This document shows positions 54,901 through 64,000 of a stretch of DNA of 64,000 nucleotides, one piece after another. The translations under genes and the position numbers were made by a program. The notes under the pieces were generated by a model. The model made no database searches, was not told where the DNA came from, and worked only from the letters and a program-made list of their open reading frames with translations. This stretch comes from Corythucha ciliata (Eukaryota > Arthropoda > Insecta > Hemiptera > Tingidae): positions 56,475,189 through 56,539,188 of the forward strand of contig CM075938.1 in NCBI GenBank assembly GCA_038030265.1. The letters are read 5' to 3'. Position 1 is the stretch's first letter. Every line of letters begins with the position of its first letter.

Positions 54901-55256
54901 TTACCTCCGGTCTTCCTCCTCTTATGCCAGTGATCCCTGGAGATACCTAGAGAGACACATAACAATCAAGTCCAATTGAATGAGCTCACAACACTAAAAT
55001 GAAATAATTCGTGCGATTGAGCGATTCATCAAAATTGAGGATGGAAATTTAGAATAAATAGTCGCTAAAATAATAGGCCAAACATGCTGACTTTTAACCT
55101 CGGTTTTAGCGATACTACGACCCTCAACTCATCGGTAATTGAATGAATCTAATTATTTCCCTTCTAATTCATCTTTAGAAAACTTAGAAACTCCCGTTTT
55201 TAAATAAATAACTTAGATGGAAACGGATAAAACGCGAAAACATTCAACTTACCCAT
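51996..55256 (-). CDS. RpS8: 40S ribosomal protein S8 (eS8), complete, 6 exons, 208 aa
   Basis: Structural protein of the small ribosomal subunit. Exons 55253-55256, 54840-54946, 54680-54779, 54329-54504, 52169-52298 and 51996-52105 join in phase to 208 codons, the usual length for insect and vertebrate eS8. Exon 1 holds only ATGG; the glycine codon is split by intron 1, and exon 2 continues [20 protein letters not shown]. Later blocks are [59 protein letters not shown] and [20 protein letters not shown], ending RKIKAKKGK. Introns are 306, 60, 175, 2030 and 63 nt. Intron 4 contains a miniature transposon and a 12-base G run (C on the transcript) 28 bases inside its donor. Intron 3 has a possible C/D snoRNA. 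The gene lies just upstream of Misshapen in the same direction. Confidence 0.99.
52299..54328. other. RpS8 intron 4 (2030 nt)
   Basis: It is unusually long next to the other RpS8 introns. It holds the miniature-element piece at 52936-53040 and C/G runs at 53672 and 54293. I found no snoRNA with both boxes inside it. Confidence 0.5.
52936..53040. mobile_element. GGGGCCTTATT family, copy 2, with tandem ends
   Basis: CTGGGGCCTCAGTAAGAGTG, an interior GGTTGCTATGGCGAGATAGT, then directly CTGGGGCCTTATTCCGAACG and GCCGGGAAAAAATG. The interior is the reverse complement of that in the copy at 1702-1832. Two copies of the same terminal sequence stand in direct orientation, which suggests a rearranged or nested insertion. 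Confidence 0.45.
54572..54640 (-). ncRNA. Possible C/D-box snoRNA in RpS8 intron 3
   Basis: The minus strand reads C box ATGATGA (54640-54634), an internal CTGA (54619-54616) suitable as D', a GTGTTGA that could be C', and CTGA (54575-54572) as D box, 69 nt in all. RpS8 is a well-known snoRNA host in animals, and size and box order fit. Against it, I see no terminal stem next to the boxes, and I cannot match the guide segments (CATATCGTTG, CCCATAGCGC) to an rRNA site from memory. Confidence 0.33.
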
Positions 55257-55410
55257 CTCGAGGCTGGAGTCCTAAAAGATGGAGAACTACACACGTCGGT
55301 CTTTAGCCTTCGCTCGAGAGAGCGCCACACCTCAACCACGAGGTTCTTGTGGCAAATCGATATGCCCTCCCCCCTTCGACTAACAAAAAACTGTGCCATC
55401 TAGTGTGGCG
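55257..55410 (-). promoter_or_regulatory. RpS8 promoter region with DRE-like and CTCF-like motifs
   Basis: Upstream of ATG on the minus strand: a pyrimidine tract CTCCATCTTTTAGG 20-35 bases before the start, fitting a TOP-type mRNA start; TATCGATT at 55362-55355, one base off the DRE (TATCGATA) common in insect housekeeping promoters; and ACACTAGATGGCAC at 55406-55393, which fits the CTCF core CCASYAGRKGGCRS at all but the first position. No TATA box is needed for this promoter class. Binding is inferred from the motif only. Confidence 0.45.
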
Positions 55411-55839
55411 CCATTGTCAAATTTGTACTAAAATTTGGTTTTATTATTTATGTGACATGAGTCGTTGGTAAAGGGTTTAGACCGAAAACGCTTTTGCTAT
55501 CTTTTTCAAACTGTAATTTCTCAGCTCTTGAAGATACTGACCCTGTCGAACTGAAATCCCGAATGAAGCTGAAATTGGAATGTCTGGAATAATTTTCAAA
55601 ACTCGAACTGTTGACGTTATTTTTTTTTTTTGGAAACTTGATACGAGTTCTTAAAGTTGGTTGTTCTCTTTTTACAAAAAGAAAAGATGTAGGACCCCTG
55701 TTTGAAAATAGAGGCGCGAAGCCTGCCATGACAGGGTAGCGCTTCGGGCGGCTCGCCGGTGTTTCCCAGCAGTTCAATTTGAGTCTCTCCGCGTCTCCGC
55801 CATTCTGCCGGCCTGTCGGTGTCGGTTCCCTTTCCTGTC

Positions 55840-56010
55840 ATGATGATGAAGAGTGTCCGTTTGATTTCCCTCAGATTAAATTGTGCGAAATTATCGAAAC
55901 ACGACATAATGCCAGTCATGCGTGAATTAACTAGGAAGTGTTGACAGTTCGTTTCTTTTTTAGGAAAACTTGCTGGTGGAAATGACACCTTGCGACGGTC
56001 TAAGCCAGTG
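55840..56010 (+). CDS. Candidate first two exons of an unidentified plus-strand gene
   Basis: ATG at 55840 opens MMMKSVRLISLRLNCAKLSK followed by HDIMPVM, then a donor GTGAAT at 55922. After a 42-nt intron with a TTTCTTTTTTAG acceptor, exon 55964-56010 continues RKLAGGNDTLRRSKPV to a strong GTGAGT donor. Phase is kept (129 nt, 43 codons). The basic, non-acidic N-terminus looks like a mitochondrial presequence. The upstream 100 bases are GC-rich, as for a 5' UTR. It would be divergent from RpS8. No further exons or family were recognised, and later in-frame ATGs could be the true start. Confidence 0.33.
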
Positions 56011-57419
56011 GTGAGTCCCGATTCACTTCTATGTCTCTTAATTATTATTCTTGCTCTATTGAAAATTTCCGTTGTAATGATGATGTTGAAGTGGGTAGAT
56101 ACTTGAATCCTGAATTTAGAAATCGGGAAATGATGACAATGCAAATACATCGCTGAAAATTTGTGATTTTCGTTCAAATTGTTGTGAATGGCTGGTGGAG
56201 GGGGGCACAGTAAACGGATTTGTGCTGGACTACTGCTGCCTGCTGGTATGAGGAGAGCTTTTCGGGCGGATAACCTCTTTTCATTCCCGAATACATGGTG
56301 GTACTCATTCAAAAATCGGTAGTTCGGTAAAGAAGCAAAAATATTCAAAATCCGCATTCTTTTGTTACGCGCTGGCTAGGGGGGGGGACTGGAACTTTAC
56401 TTGAAACCAGAGAAATATTTTACCGAGCCATACGAAATTCATTGCGTACCCATGAACATTAAAAATACATAAATATTATGTGAAAAAGTCTATGATCCTG
56501 ACTCATCAAGTGCAAGTCGTCATGCACCACGGTGCGCTATTGGATGGTCCGCCCCGGGTGCCCGCTATAAAACAACCACAGGAGGGTGCAAATGGTTTTG
56601 TGATGCAGCGAACACCTCCATCCATTTTGAAGGAATTCAGAGTCCTAGAGATCACCCTGTACTGCTACAGGATCGGCTAATTGAGTTGGATTCAGTGATA
56701 GCGGGATCAGGATTTTTCATCCTTGAGGGGGAAGGGGGAGCTGTAGGATTTCAGAAAAACGTTAGATGTGGTGAATGAAGGTGTCTTGGATCTCATTAGA
56801 AAGTATGTGAGGTTGCGGAAAGTGGGAGTTTACATGGACAAACCGTGGTGGACCGCAAAGCGAACACAGAACGGTGGCGCTGTCTCTCAAAAGACGTTAG
56901 TGATGCAAGAAATTCGGTCTCGAACCTAAAAATTCGGTATGGGTTTAATCCATAAAAATTGTGTAACGGTCTCGTGAGTCTCAGGCCCTTTAAGAAGGCG
57001 AAAATGAGCGATGTTGTTGGTTTCGGCCGATTTTCTCGAATGCAGAATAGGCCAGCGTGGTGTTTTTGCGTCAGGGCTGTCGATTCGGAGGTAGCCATCA
57101 GTCGGATACTTCGTGAAAACGGGCAAACTCAGCTAAAAACGCCCGAATCGTCGTTACGGCCCCTTCGACGGCTCGCCTAATCGAAAATTCATTTCCATGT
57201 CGAAAACCCTTAGCTAAAGTTCATAATTGTTTTGTTTGTCAAAGGGACCTCGCCCCACCCCACGTCCTATGTGTCAACGAGCCTCGATTTTCTGTCTGAT
57301 TATTCTTGCAGCCTTGTTCGGTGACGATTCTCCCCTCCCCCCTCACAATTGAATCGTCAGAAAAAATATCGCTATCTTTCTCTTGAAATGATCACTAATT
57401 TCCCCTGCTTGGATCCTGG

Positions 57420-57810
57420 GACTTAAACTTTCAGTTTCCTGCTTGAATAGTCAAGTTTCTGGGGCGAAATTGTCAGTTTCCCGGTCACTTCTGGGACCTT
57501 TGAGAGGGGAGGGGGCAGTTACTGAATGAATGGTTGGTTGCCGGGCAAAATTGTTCATAGAGTGCATCAGGAGAAGGCATGAGTCCGGTATTCAGGCGAA
57601 TGATCAGTTTCCTGGCTCAAAATAACTCGTTTTTGGTTACATAAAATGCATAGTTTGAGAGAACAAATCAACAAATAATTGCAAATCCTGGCCGAATTGT
57701 CTGTTTTTGATGGAAAATGGGCTTTTATTCCCCCAGCCAGTTATTGAAAGAAACTTCAAATCATGTTTTGGAGACAAAAGCCACAGTTTTGAGGTCAAAC
57801 AGTGAGTTTT
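57420..57810 (+). repeat. Degenerate TCAGTTTCTGG-type repeat array (second family)
   Basis: Units such as CTTTCAGTTTCCTGCTTGAA, GTCAAGTTTCTGGGGCGAAA, TTGTCAGTTTCCCGGTCACT, ATCAGTTTCCTGGCTCAAAA and CACAGTTTTGAGGTCAAACA are spaced by roughly 30-40 bases. A related set occurs at 22640-22920, and in reverse at 61070-61200. Confidence 0.5.
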
Positions 57811-58324
57811 AATAGGTCAATGGTGACCCACTGACGTTAGATATTTTTATGTTAGAATTATTCAATCTCGTCTGACTTAATCAGCCGGCGATTGAAGAAA
57901 CACAATAAGACTGAAAAATTCGTCCGCAATGAAATTAAAACGTGATTGTGCAACTCATGGATGTAACGACGAGTATGGCTGGGAAATAGGATGTTATCGA
58001 ACTTGTAAATTAGGCCATGACATGCATTCAGGTCCATTGCGTATAATTTTATCATAACAGCAGTATTTTTTGTCAATAAAGAAGTTAAAAATCCGATTAA
58101 TTTCCCTACAATTGCGATTTAAAACCTAGAATCCAGATAGACCGATGGATTGGAATTCCCCGCCTCCTGTGTTTGGTCTGTTTTAATCCACCGTGTTTGT
58201 GTACAACTCACATTTTCTAATAGCCCTACCATTAAAAGAGCAAATTAACGTGGATTTTCTAGTATTTTCACATCGCCAGTAAACAGTCAAGCTATAACGC
58301 TTGTGGATAGGAAAAGGGTGCTAA

Positions 58325-58462
58325 AGGCCCGTTCACAAACTCTATGTTTTCGTTGTGTGGTGTCTACGCAACCTATCAAAATGCTTCATTTTTCGCGGGA
58401 ATAAATTTGTTTGGTTGCATAGGCTCCACACGGCGCAAACATAGAGCTTGTGAACGGGCCTT
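58325..58462. mobile_element. 138-bp PIF/Harbinger-like MITE with TAA duplication
   Basis: AGGCCCGTTCACAAACTCTA at the left is mirrored by ATAGAGCTTGTGAACGGGCC T at the right. TAA lies directly outside both ends (58322-58324 and 58463-58465). Three-base TWA duplications are characteristic of PIF/Harbinger. The interior CCTATCAAAATGCTTCATTT recurs in the truncated copy at 42998. Confidence 0.7.
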
Positions 58463-59371
58463 AAATGCTCTTGGTCCGCTACTTCAGCCGGTATGCGTGA
58501 GTAGTTTGGTGTGATGATATTCTCTAAATATGAAAAAAAAACCTTTTATGTGTATGTTATGTATACGTTGTACTTGATTTTGCCAAATTCGCCCATTTCC
58601 CGAGGTAATTGCACAAACCCCGAATAATACCGTGGAAAATCTCGGCACCCTCCAGGGGATTTTTTTACTTTTTGTTTATAGATAAGCGATTCACTTAGGA
58701 TTAACTAAAAACGGCCAAAAGAAAAAGTTTTCGGACTTAGATTTCTTGATGGCGAAGCGTATAAAATGCCCATGTAAACTACGACCCGCATGACATGGTC
58801 TTGCGTTACGTTGCCTACACAGTTGTGAAGGAATGTGGGATGTAAAAACAAGACAAAATAATATCCATTTGAAGTTTACGGATCGCTCTTTTTTGTCAGA
58901 ACGTGTTGTTCACAATTTTTCATTCAGCCCATTTTGCTATTGGTGATGGTGGTGGGGGGGTGGGGGCTCAATAATTGCTGGTCGGTTTCGAGGGTTAGCA
59001 GCCGGGCGTTTCTTTTATTACTGTATATGTGTACCACATAAAAAGTACGCACTTCGAAAATTCCAGCTATGGATTTTGTGGTTGAAAGAGTAAAAAATAT
59101 GACAACAATTTTTGTGCTCTCTTTTTCTTGGTCGGCCTCTAATATAGCTACGTATTAAACTCTAAACGCAAGTGTTGGTAAACATGCGACTAAAAACTGA
59201 GAAAGCTGTTAGCTCGTCGCAGACTTTATTATTTAACTGTCTGGAGGGGAGGGGACTTTATGAGCAAAAAGTGCGCGAAGAGCCGTACTTTCAACTAACA
59301 TATCTAATTGATACATAATACCGAAAAATACAGGTTTTCTCCTACCATGTTAAAAAAAATATGTTCTTTGT

Positions 59372-59377
59372 TTTAAT
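59372..59377 (-). terminator. Possible polyadenylation signal of the phosphate transporter
   Basis: ATTAAA on the minus strand lies 116 bases after the stop codon. No canonical AATAAA is closer. The 3' UTR just after the stop contains a 12-base C run (transcript sense) at 59471-59482. Confidence 0.3.
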
Positions 59378-59492
59378 AGGAGGGCAATTTTTATCCTCAA
59401 GGAATGCCTAAATAACGACGTACTACCGTCAAGATGTTGAAATACACGGGGGGAAAACGATTTGAAGTTTGGGGGGGGGGGGACTAAAACGT

Positions 59493-62400
59493 TTAGATGA
59501 CCATGTAACGTAGAACTGCGGTGAATCCAGCGCTTAGTAAACCGGCAACAGGGACCGTGACGACCCACGCTGATATTATGTTCCTAAAAGAATAGTTGAT
59601 CTTTTTTTGGGGCCGCAATCAATGAACACACCATCCTACCTGAAAAGTGTCCAGTCAACGCCAGTTGACGATGAACAGAACCAACCGACAAACACGACTG
59701 AGCCCACTTTACAGTGCGTGGTACTTATTGGAATTCCCACTTTCGAAGCAATTAGCACCGTCAGAGCTGCTCCAATTTCAATCGAGAACCCCCTGAACAA
59801 ATTTAGAAATGAATGCTAAACGGAAGTCCTCCGGGGAAACAAGCGGTAAGCTTACGTCGAGGGAGTGATTTTCGTGAGATCTTCACCGATGGTCTTTATA
59901 ACTCGACGCCCCCAGACCCACAGTCCAATCGTGATTCCAAAGCCTCCGTAAAGCAAAATTAACAGGGGCGTTTCAGATTTTTGCAACACGCTCCCTTCGG
60001 CGAAAATAAGCCAAACGGCGATTAACGGTCCGATAGCGTTACTGAACAAGAAAATAGGTTAACCTTGTCGCCTCTACCGGTTGATGGGGGGGGGGGATCT
60101 TACCTGACGTCGTTACCGCCGTGAGCAAAAGATCCAAATGAGGCCGTTAATATTTGAAGAAATGAAAATATTCGAGCGATTTCCGGTTTGTCTTCATCAT
60201 CACTACCTAAATCAATTTGCTACAGACAAAAGTTTCCAGTTAGAGTTTCGACGTTGAATAAATAATAATAGGCATACCATCGGTTCGATTGGTTTCTCTT
60301 TTATTAAAGGTACGGCGCTACTATTTGGCGAAAGACCTTTAAAAAACAAAAAAAAATCCTGCACACTTAGGTACCAACATTGCAGATAAACGGAGAATTA
60401 TACCGAGAGCGGGCGTTACGTTTCCGTTGGTGGATGGTAAAGTCAGATTCGTATGCAGTTCTGGTTTTTGAGGCAAATCCTGCGAAAATTGAAGTAATTA
60501 GGGTACACCTGAGTGATGAGGGCCGGGGAATGGGGTGAGGGGAGGGGGTCGTACGGATAGCGATTCAGACTTCGCCAGTATATAGCCGTTGTTATTGGCC
60601 GGGGCCTCCACGATGACAGGTAGAGGGGGTCTGAATGCGGGGTCGTCTTCCATCATTCGTGACGTACGAGGGCTGCACTCTCTCGAAGAATCTATCAAAA
60701 TAGGATATGGACAGATTTTTAAATATGTTCCATAAGATGTCAATACGGTTCTCTTACCGGTAGATCCGCCGAAAATGAACCGGACGTCTTTGGTCGAAGA
60801 GTTCCTTATTTCATCTGATTAGTGAAGTTGGTTGTATTTTAGAGACAAAACATAGAAAAAACTGTAGAGTAGAAGAGGGATAACTTGGTTTAGAAAAGGG
60901 GGGCGCGGATGCGAACTCGTGGGGGAAATCCCAAAACAAATAGAAGCGCATTCTTCCAAAAGCTTTTCGGACGCCCGAGTGCACACTGGTGCAGTCAAGA
61001 ACAACTAGGAGCCGGCTCCTGAAAAAATGCCTTGTACTAACGGGCTATTTGAGTTCAGAAACTGATCGCCCTATTGACCCCCCCTCCCATCCCCGAAACT
61101 GCCAGTGAATGAAGGAACCTCCCTGAAACTGCCGATTTCACGCTCCAAAACTGACTATTTTACTCCGTAAAATTGAAGGCTTTACTCCCTGAAATGACCC
61201 CCCCCCCCTTATCGGGTGGGTGAAATTATGTTGGCCTATGGCCCTCATACCAAAGTACAGTCAAACTTCGTTAAGTCGAACTCACAGGGACCAGAGAAGT
61301 CAGTTCGAGTTATCCAGAATACGACTTTTCAAGGTACACTGACGAGTACAGTAATGGAATCAGGATCGGAGAAATTGTTCGACTTATCTGTTATTCCGAG
61401 TCATTGAGGTACGACTCATCGAGGTTTGACTGTATCACGAATGAACCTGCGGAGCTAAAAGTGTTGGGTTATGGGGCTCCGCGGCCAGGTATCATGGCAC
61501 ATGATGATATTATGGTCCAAAATTTACAATTTTGTGCCCGAATTGATGAGACTCATCAAAATTTCTGGCTACAGCTATAGTGGATGGGACTGAATAAACA
61601 GTTTTCTGGAGTTGGAAGGGAGGGAGGATACTAAGTTATTGGGGAAGAGCGCCTCATTTCACTTTCGCTCTGGTGCACCCCATCTTCAAACAGATCTTAT
61701 GAAAGAAAAAAAATCTTTAAAATCTTACCAATGGCTTTTTTTCTCTGCCATGGTACGACGAACAGTTGCACGATGATAGCAACAAGGACGCCCAAGGCAA
61801 CGCTCAGAACAGCGGCCATCCACCATTGAATATTGTCTAAATAAAGGACTGTTGGAAGAAAAAGACCAGTTAAGAGACAAATTGCCTCTGAAACGGTGTG
61901 GTTACGGTTACGTTTTGGGCCGTCGTGGACGATTGAAAAAGCGTTGACGGCCACCGTCGTCATGTAAATGAACGGTAGAGCCCGTAGAGCTGAATTGAAA
62001 GGCGTCGGCTGATTTAAAATCAAGTGCCTGATGGATTTGCACAGAATGACGGACACAACGCCCGACATGACCGGTGATATAAACCAGGAAGTCACTGTAC
62101 GGGACAAGAGTTGTCCTGTAATTAATTCATTTTCACAGTAGTTTTTCAAGTTTTACCAATTGTGCCGAGAGTTTTCCATTGTAAGCCGTTAGTACCGCGG
62201 CATACGAGCGAAAACCCCACTGTCGCTCCGACGATCGAATGAGTCCCAGAAATGGGCAGTTTGAGAAATGTGGCGGCGATGAGCCAGATTCCACTTCCAA
62301 CTAAAACAAAATTGAAGGAGAAGGATTTAATTCGAGCGTTTCAAATGTGTGGGGAAGTTCAATTAATGGAAACGTTGTGGGCACCAGGTTTCTGGTCATT

Positions 62401-62779
62401 TCAATCAATTGAGAACTACTTACTGAGTGAAGATAAACAACCAATCATCAACTCTAGTTCGTGGCCCTCGTAGAGTTTGACGTCCAAAATTCCTTTTCTC
62501 ATCGTATCCGAAACTTTATATCCTGGAGGGGGAAAAAATTAATCGTACAAAAAAAGAAAGAGAGAACTTCCGCAACGCGAAGTTACCAATTAAAATAGCG
62601 CCGGCCATTTCAAAAACTGTGGCCAATAGACAAGCGGATTTAACTGTCAACACTTTGGAGCCGACTGATGTACCGAACGAGTTAGCCACGTCATTTGCAC
62701 CAATACCAAAAGCGAGCACAAAAGATACAATAAAGCTGATAATAACTAACCATAGAGCTTCGCTAGCGAAAGGCTCCAT
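59493..62779 (-). CDS. SLC20A: Type III sodium-dependent phosphate transporter (PiT, SLC20 family), complete, 13 exons, 544 aa
   Basis: Plasma-membrane Na+/Pi symporter for phosphate uptake. Exons: 62587-62779, 62424-62522, 62157-62300, 61912-62115, 61729-61848, 60758-60814, 60555-60691, 60404-60479, 60278-60336, 60104-60219, 59856-60041, 59640-59792, 59493-59583. Both PiT signatures are present: [17 protein letters not shown] at about residues 28-44 and GGNDVSNAIGPL in the second repeat. [14 protein letters not shown] and [13 protein letters not shown] mark the paired half-repeats. Hydrophobic segments flank a central cytosolic loop, here short ([19 protein letters not shown]..), so the protein is shorter than vertebrate PiT1/2. 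The end is [14 protein letters not shown]. Two choices are judgement: a 63-nt stop-free intron (61849-61911) is spliced out because family members read GPKLLYLDN there, and intron 60480-60554 uses a weak GTACGA donor because it restores phase. Most introns are 41-123 nt; only one is long (914 nt). Confidence 0.95.
60958..61005 (+). mobile_element. Fragment of the GGTCTGTTCGCG element
   Basis: AAAGCTTTTCGGACGCCCGA GTGCACACTGGTGCAG parallels ACGCTTTTCGGGCGCCCGAG TGTACCCTCGGGCAG near 32784-32818 in the complete element. No terminal repeats are preserved. Confidence 0.4.
61070..61205 (-). repeat. AGTTTCTGG-type repeat units in reverse orientation
   Basis: On the minus strand: GTCATTTCAGGGAGTAAAGC, ATAGTCAGTTTTGGAGCGTG, ATCGGCAGTTTCAGGGAGGT and ACTGGCAGTTTCGGGGATGG. 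The spacing is 30-37 bases, and the units resemble those at 57420-57810. Confidence 0.45.
61258..61432. mobile_element. Tc1/mariner (pogo/Tigger)-like MITE with TA duplication
   Basis: CAGTCAAACTTCGTTAAGTC at the left end and the complement of CGAGGTTTGACTG at the right end are terminal repeats of the Tigger/pogo type. TA flanks both ends (61256-61257 and 61433-61434). Inner similarity (TCGAGTTATCC against CGACTCATCGAGG) is weaker. It is non-coding. Confidence 0.65.
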
Positions 62780-64000
62780 TGTGAAAAATGAGTGGAGAAA
62801 AACTCAAAAATTGAAGAAATTTGGGTTACAATAGGTATTTAATGAGTAATTTAAAAAAATATTTTCTCGGAGATTGATGAATAAATACTTAATATTTTTA
62901 TCACAGCCAAAAAACAATCAACCTGAGAATTTGTGTTACTGAAATAATATCTTCGAATATCAACAAAATGAAGTGAGGGAAGGGATTTGGGAGTTGAGGG
63001 GTCACTGTTAAAATTCAGTCTCTATTCTTTTCTTGACGTGCTGTTGCACGAATTTATGATGCCTGTCATGGGCCATCAGTTTTGATCCCTCGCGGTGAGG
63101 TGGTCAACAGGTCGGATGAAGCGTGAAATCAGGCGACGCGAGATCAGTCCTTGGAAGATGATTTCGCTGGGTTGAACTGTTGGGGAGAAGGGGTTCGAGT
63201 TGCGATGGATGGAAGAAACGACGACAGTTTTTTCGAGACTGTAGGAGAATTTCGACTGAAAAAAGAAAGTATTGATCTTATGCATTTTTTACTACAGTTG
63301 GAATTAGCTTTAACCAGTCAATGAACGCAACCCTTTTCAGACAAACTGTCGCCAACCATTCCATCCGCAGAGCTACACGTTGTGGACTTCGCTATGCATG
63401 ACAAGGGGTTGGACTTTTTGAACGCTCGCTATGTTCTCTTTTGCCCTTCAATCCCTTCACCGGTTAAAGCACAAGATTGTAGCTCACCCCCTTTTTCTTT
63501 TGAACAAATGCTTCCCTTTTTATTTTTCACCCTCGCTTAGGCCATAGCTAATGTTTCGCAATGTAACGTGGGGAGGAATGTTGGCGCCAATTTTTTCGTT
63601 TGTTCCCCGCTTATTTCTTTCTATTTAAACGGCCAGAATCACAGTAAACTGAAACCGATCAAACGATAATCAATGTGCAACAGGTGAATGGGGACAAAGT
63701 GCCCTTTGGAGTTATATTCTTATGGAAATAAATAAATTAGGTCACCATTATTGTCATTTATAGTTGCAGATACACTACACATTGGCTACGATTACAAAAA
63801 TTATATTCAAAGTGCTTTGCACCCCTAGTAAAAAACAAGCGATCACAGGAAATCAAATCAGAATTTAGAATTGTAATTCCTGAGTCAGATTTCACGAAGA
63901 TAGCTCACTCATTGAAAGTGTGATCCGCCGGTGTAGAGAAAAAACATTTTTTGGATAATAAAAATGCTTAAAATGTGTTATTGAATGAAGAAGGGCTGTT
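62780..64000. other. Upstream flank of the phosphate transporter
   Basis: It must contain the transporter's 5' UTR and promoter, but no TATA box, initiator or non-coding exon could be fixed. AT-rich, without transposon ends that I recognise. The 69-codon minus frame at 63076-63285 has no motif. Confidence 0.4.

Larger units (their letters stand above)
56011..59371. other. Intergenic stretch between the candidate gene and the phosphate transporter
   Basis: It contains the AGTTTCTGG-type repeat array (57420-57810) and the complete miniature element at 58325-58462. Further exons of the candidate plus-strand gene were not found. Open frames at 55617-56357 (minus) and 56796-57180 (both strands) have no motifs. 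GC-richer patches at 56800-57180 remain unexplained. Confidence 0.4.
60815..61728. other. Phosphate transporter long intron (914 nt)
   Basis: It holds three repeat insertions: a fragment of the GGTCTGTTCGCG element (60958-61005), reverse AGTTTCTGG-type units (61070-61205, with an 11-base C run at its right edge) and a Tc1/mariner-like MITE (61258-61432). The insertions account for why this intron is about ten times longer than its neighbours. Confidence 0.55.

Noticed and set aside
54947..55252. snoRNA in RpS8 intron 1
   Set aside because: GATGA-type C boxes are present but no CTGA D box lies at a fitting distance.
55617..56357. 246-codon minus-strand open frame
   Set aside because: Low-complexity and motif-free. 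It overlaps, antisense, a better-supported pair of plus-strand exons with splice sites.

Overview
This is a eukaryotic window, almost certainly from an arthropod nuclear genome. Four split genes can be read with GT-AG introns, all on the minus strand, and their proteins are closest to insect-type families: a dally-class glypican, the Ste20 kinase Misshapen, ribosomal protein S8 and a type III sodium/phosphate cotransporter. I cannot name the species. There are no bacterial operons, CRISPR arrays, rRNA genes or convincing tRNA genes.

Layout. Positions 1-3385 hold no recognised exon, only transposon debris; the 3' end of the glypican gene must lie here in small unseen exons or beyond the window. 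A glypican gene runs right to left from 26836 to 3386 with three recognised exons and introns of about 9.4 and 13 kb. A single-exon gene for a likely GPI-anchored Ly6/uPAR-fold protein (6000-6530) is nested in its second intron on the same strand. From 26.8 to 39.1 kb the DNA is accessory: hAT-, PIF- and other miniature transposons, inverted repeat copies, degenerate repeat arrays, and one probable promoter with a first exon on the plus strand near 34.5 kb. Misshapen fills 51499-40533 with 23 coding exons, which give a complete 1201-residue protein. RpS8 follows upstream (55256-51996, six exons, 208 residues, complete). A candidate plus-strand gene starts divergently at about 55840. The phosphate transporter is complete from 62779 to 59493 (13 exons, 544 residues). 

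The coding part is ordinary and does not form one pathway: cell-surface Wnt/BMP co-reception (glypican), cytoskeletal and JNK signalling (Misshapen), translation (RpS8) and phosphate uptake. The unusual part is the non-coding fabric. Two families of degenerate repeats with a period near 33 bp are scattered in arrays in both orientations. One array sits inside a 1034-bp element with hAT-type ends and an 8-bp target duplication. Homopolymer G/C runs of 10-14 bases occur at least 21 times in 64 kb. Many palindromic miniature elements are present. Several introns are only 41-67 nt, and one 63-nt intron is in frame and free of stops.
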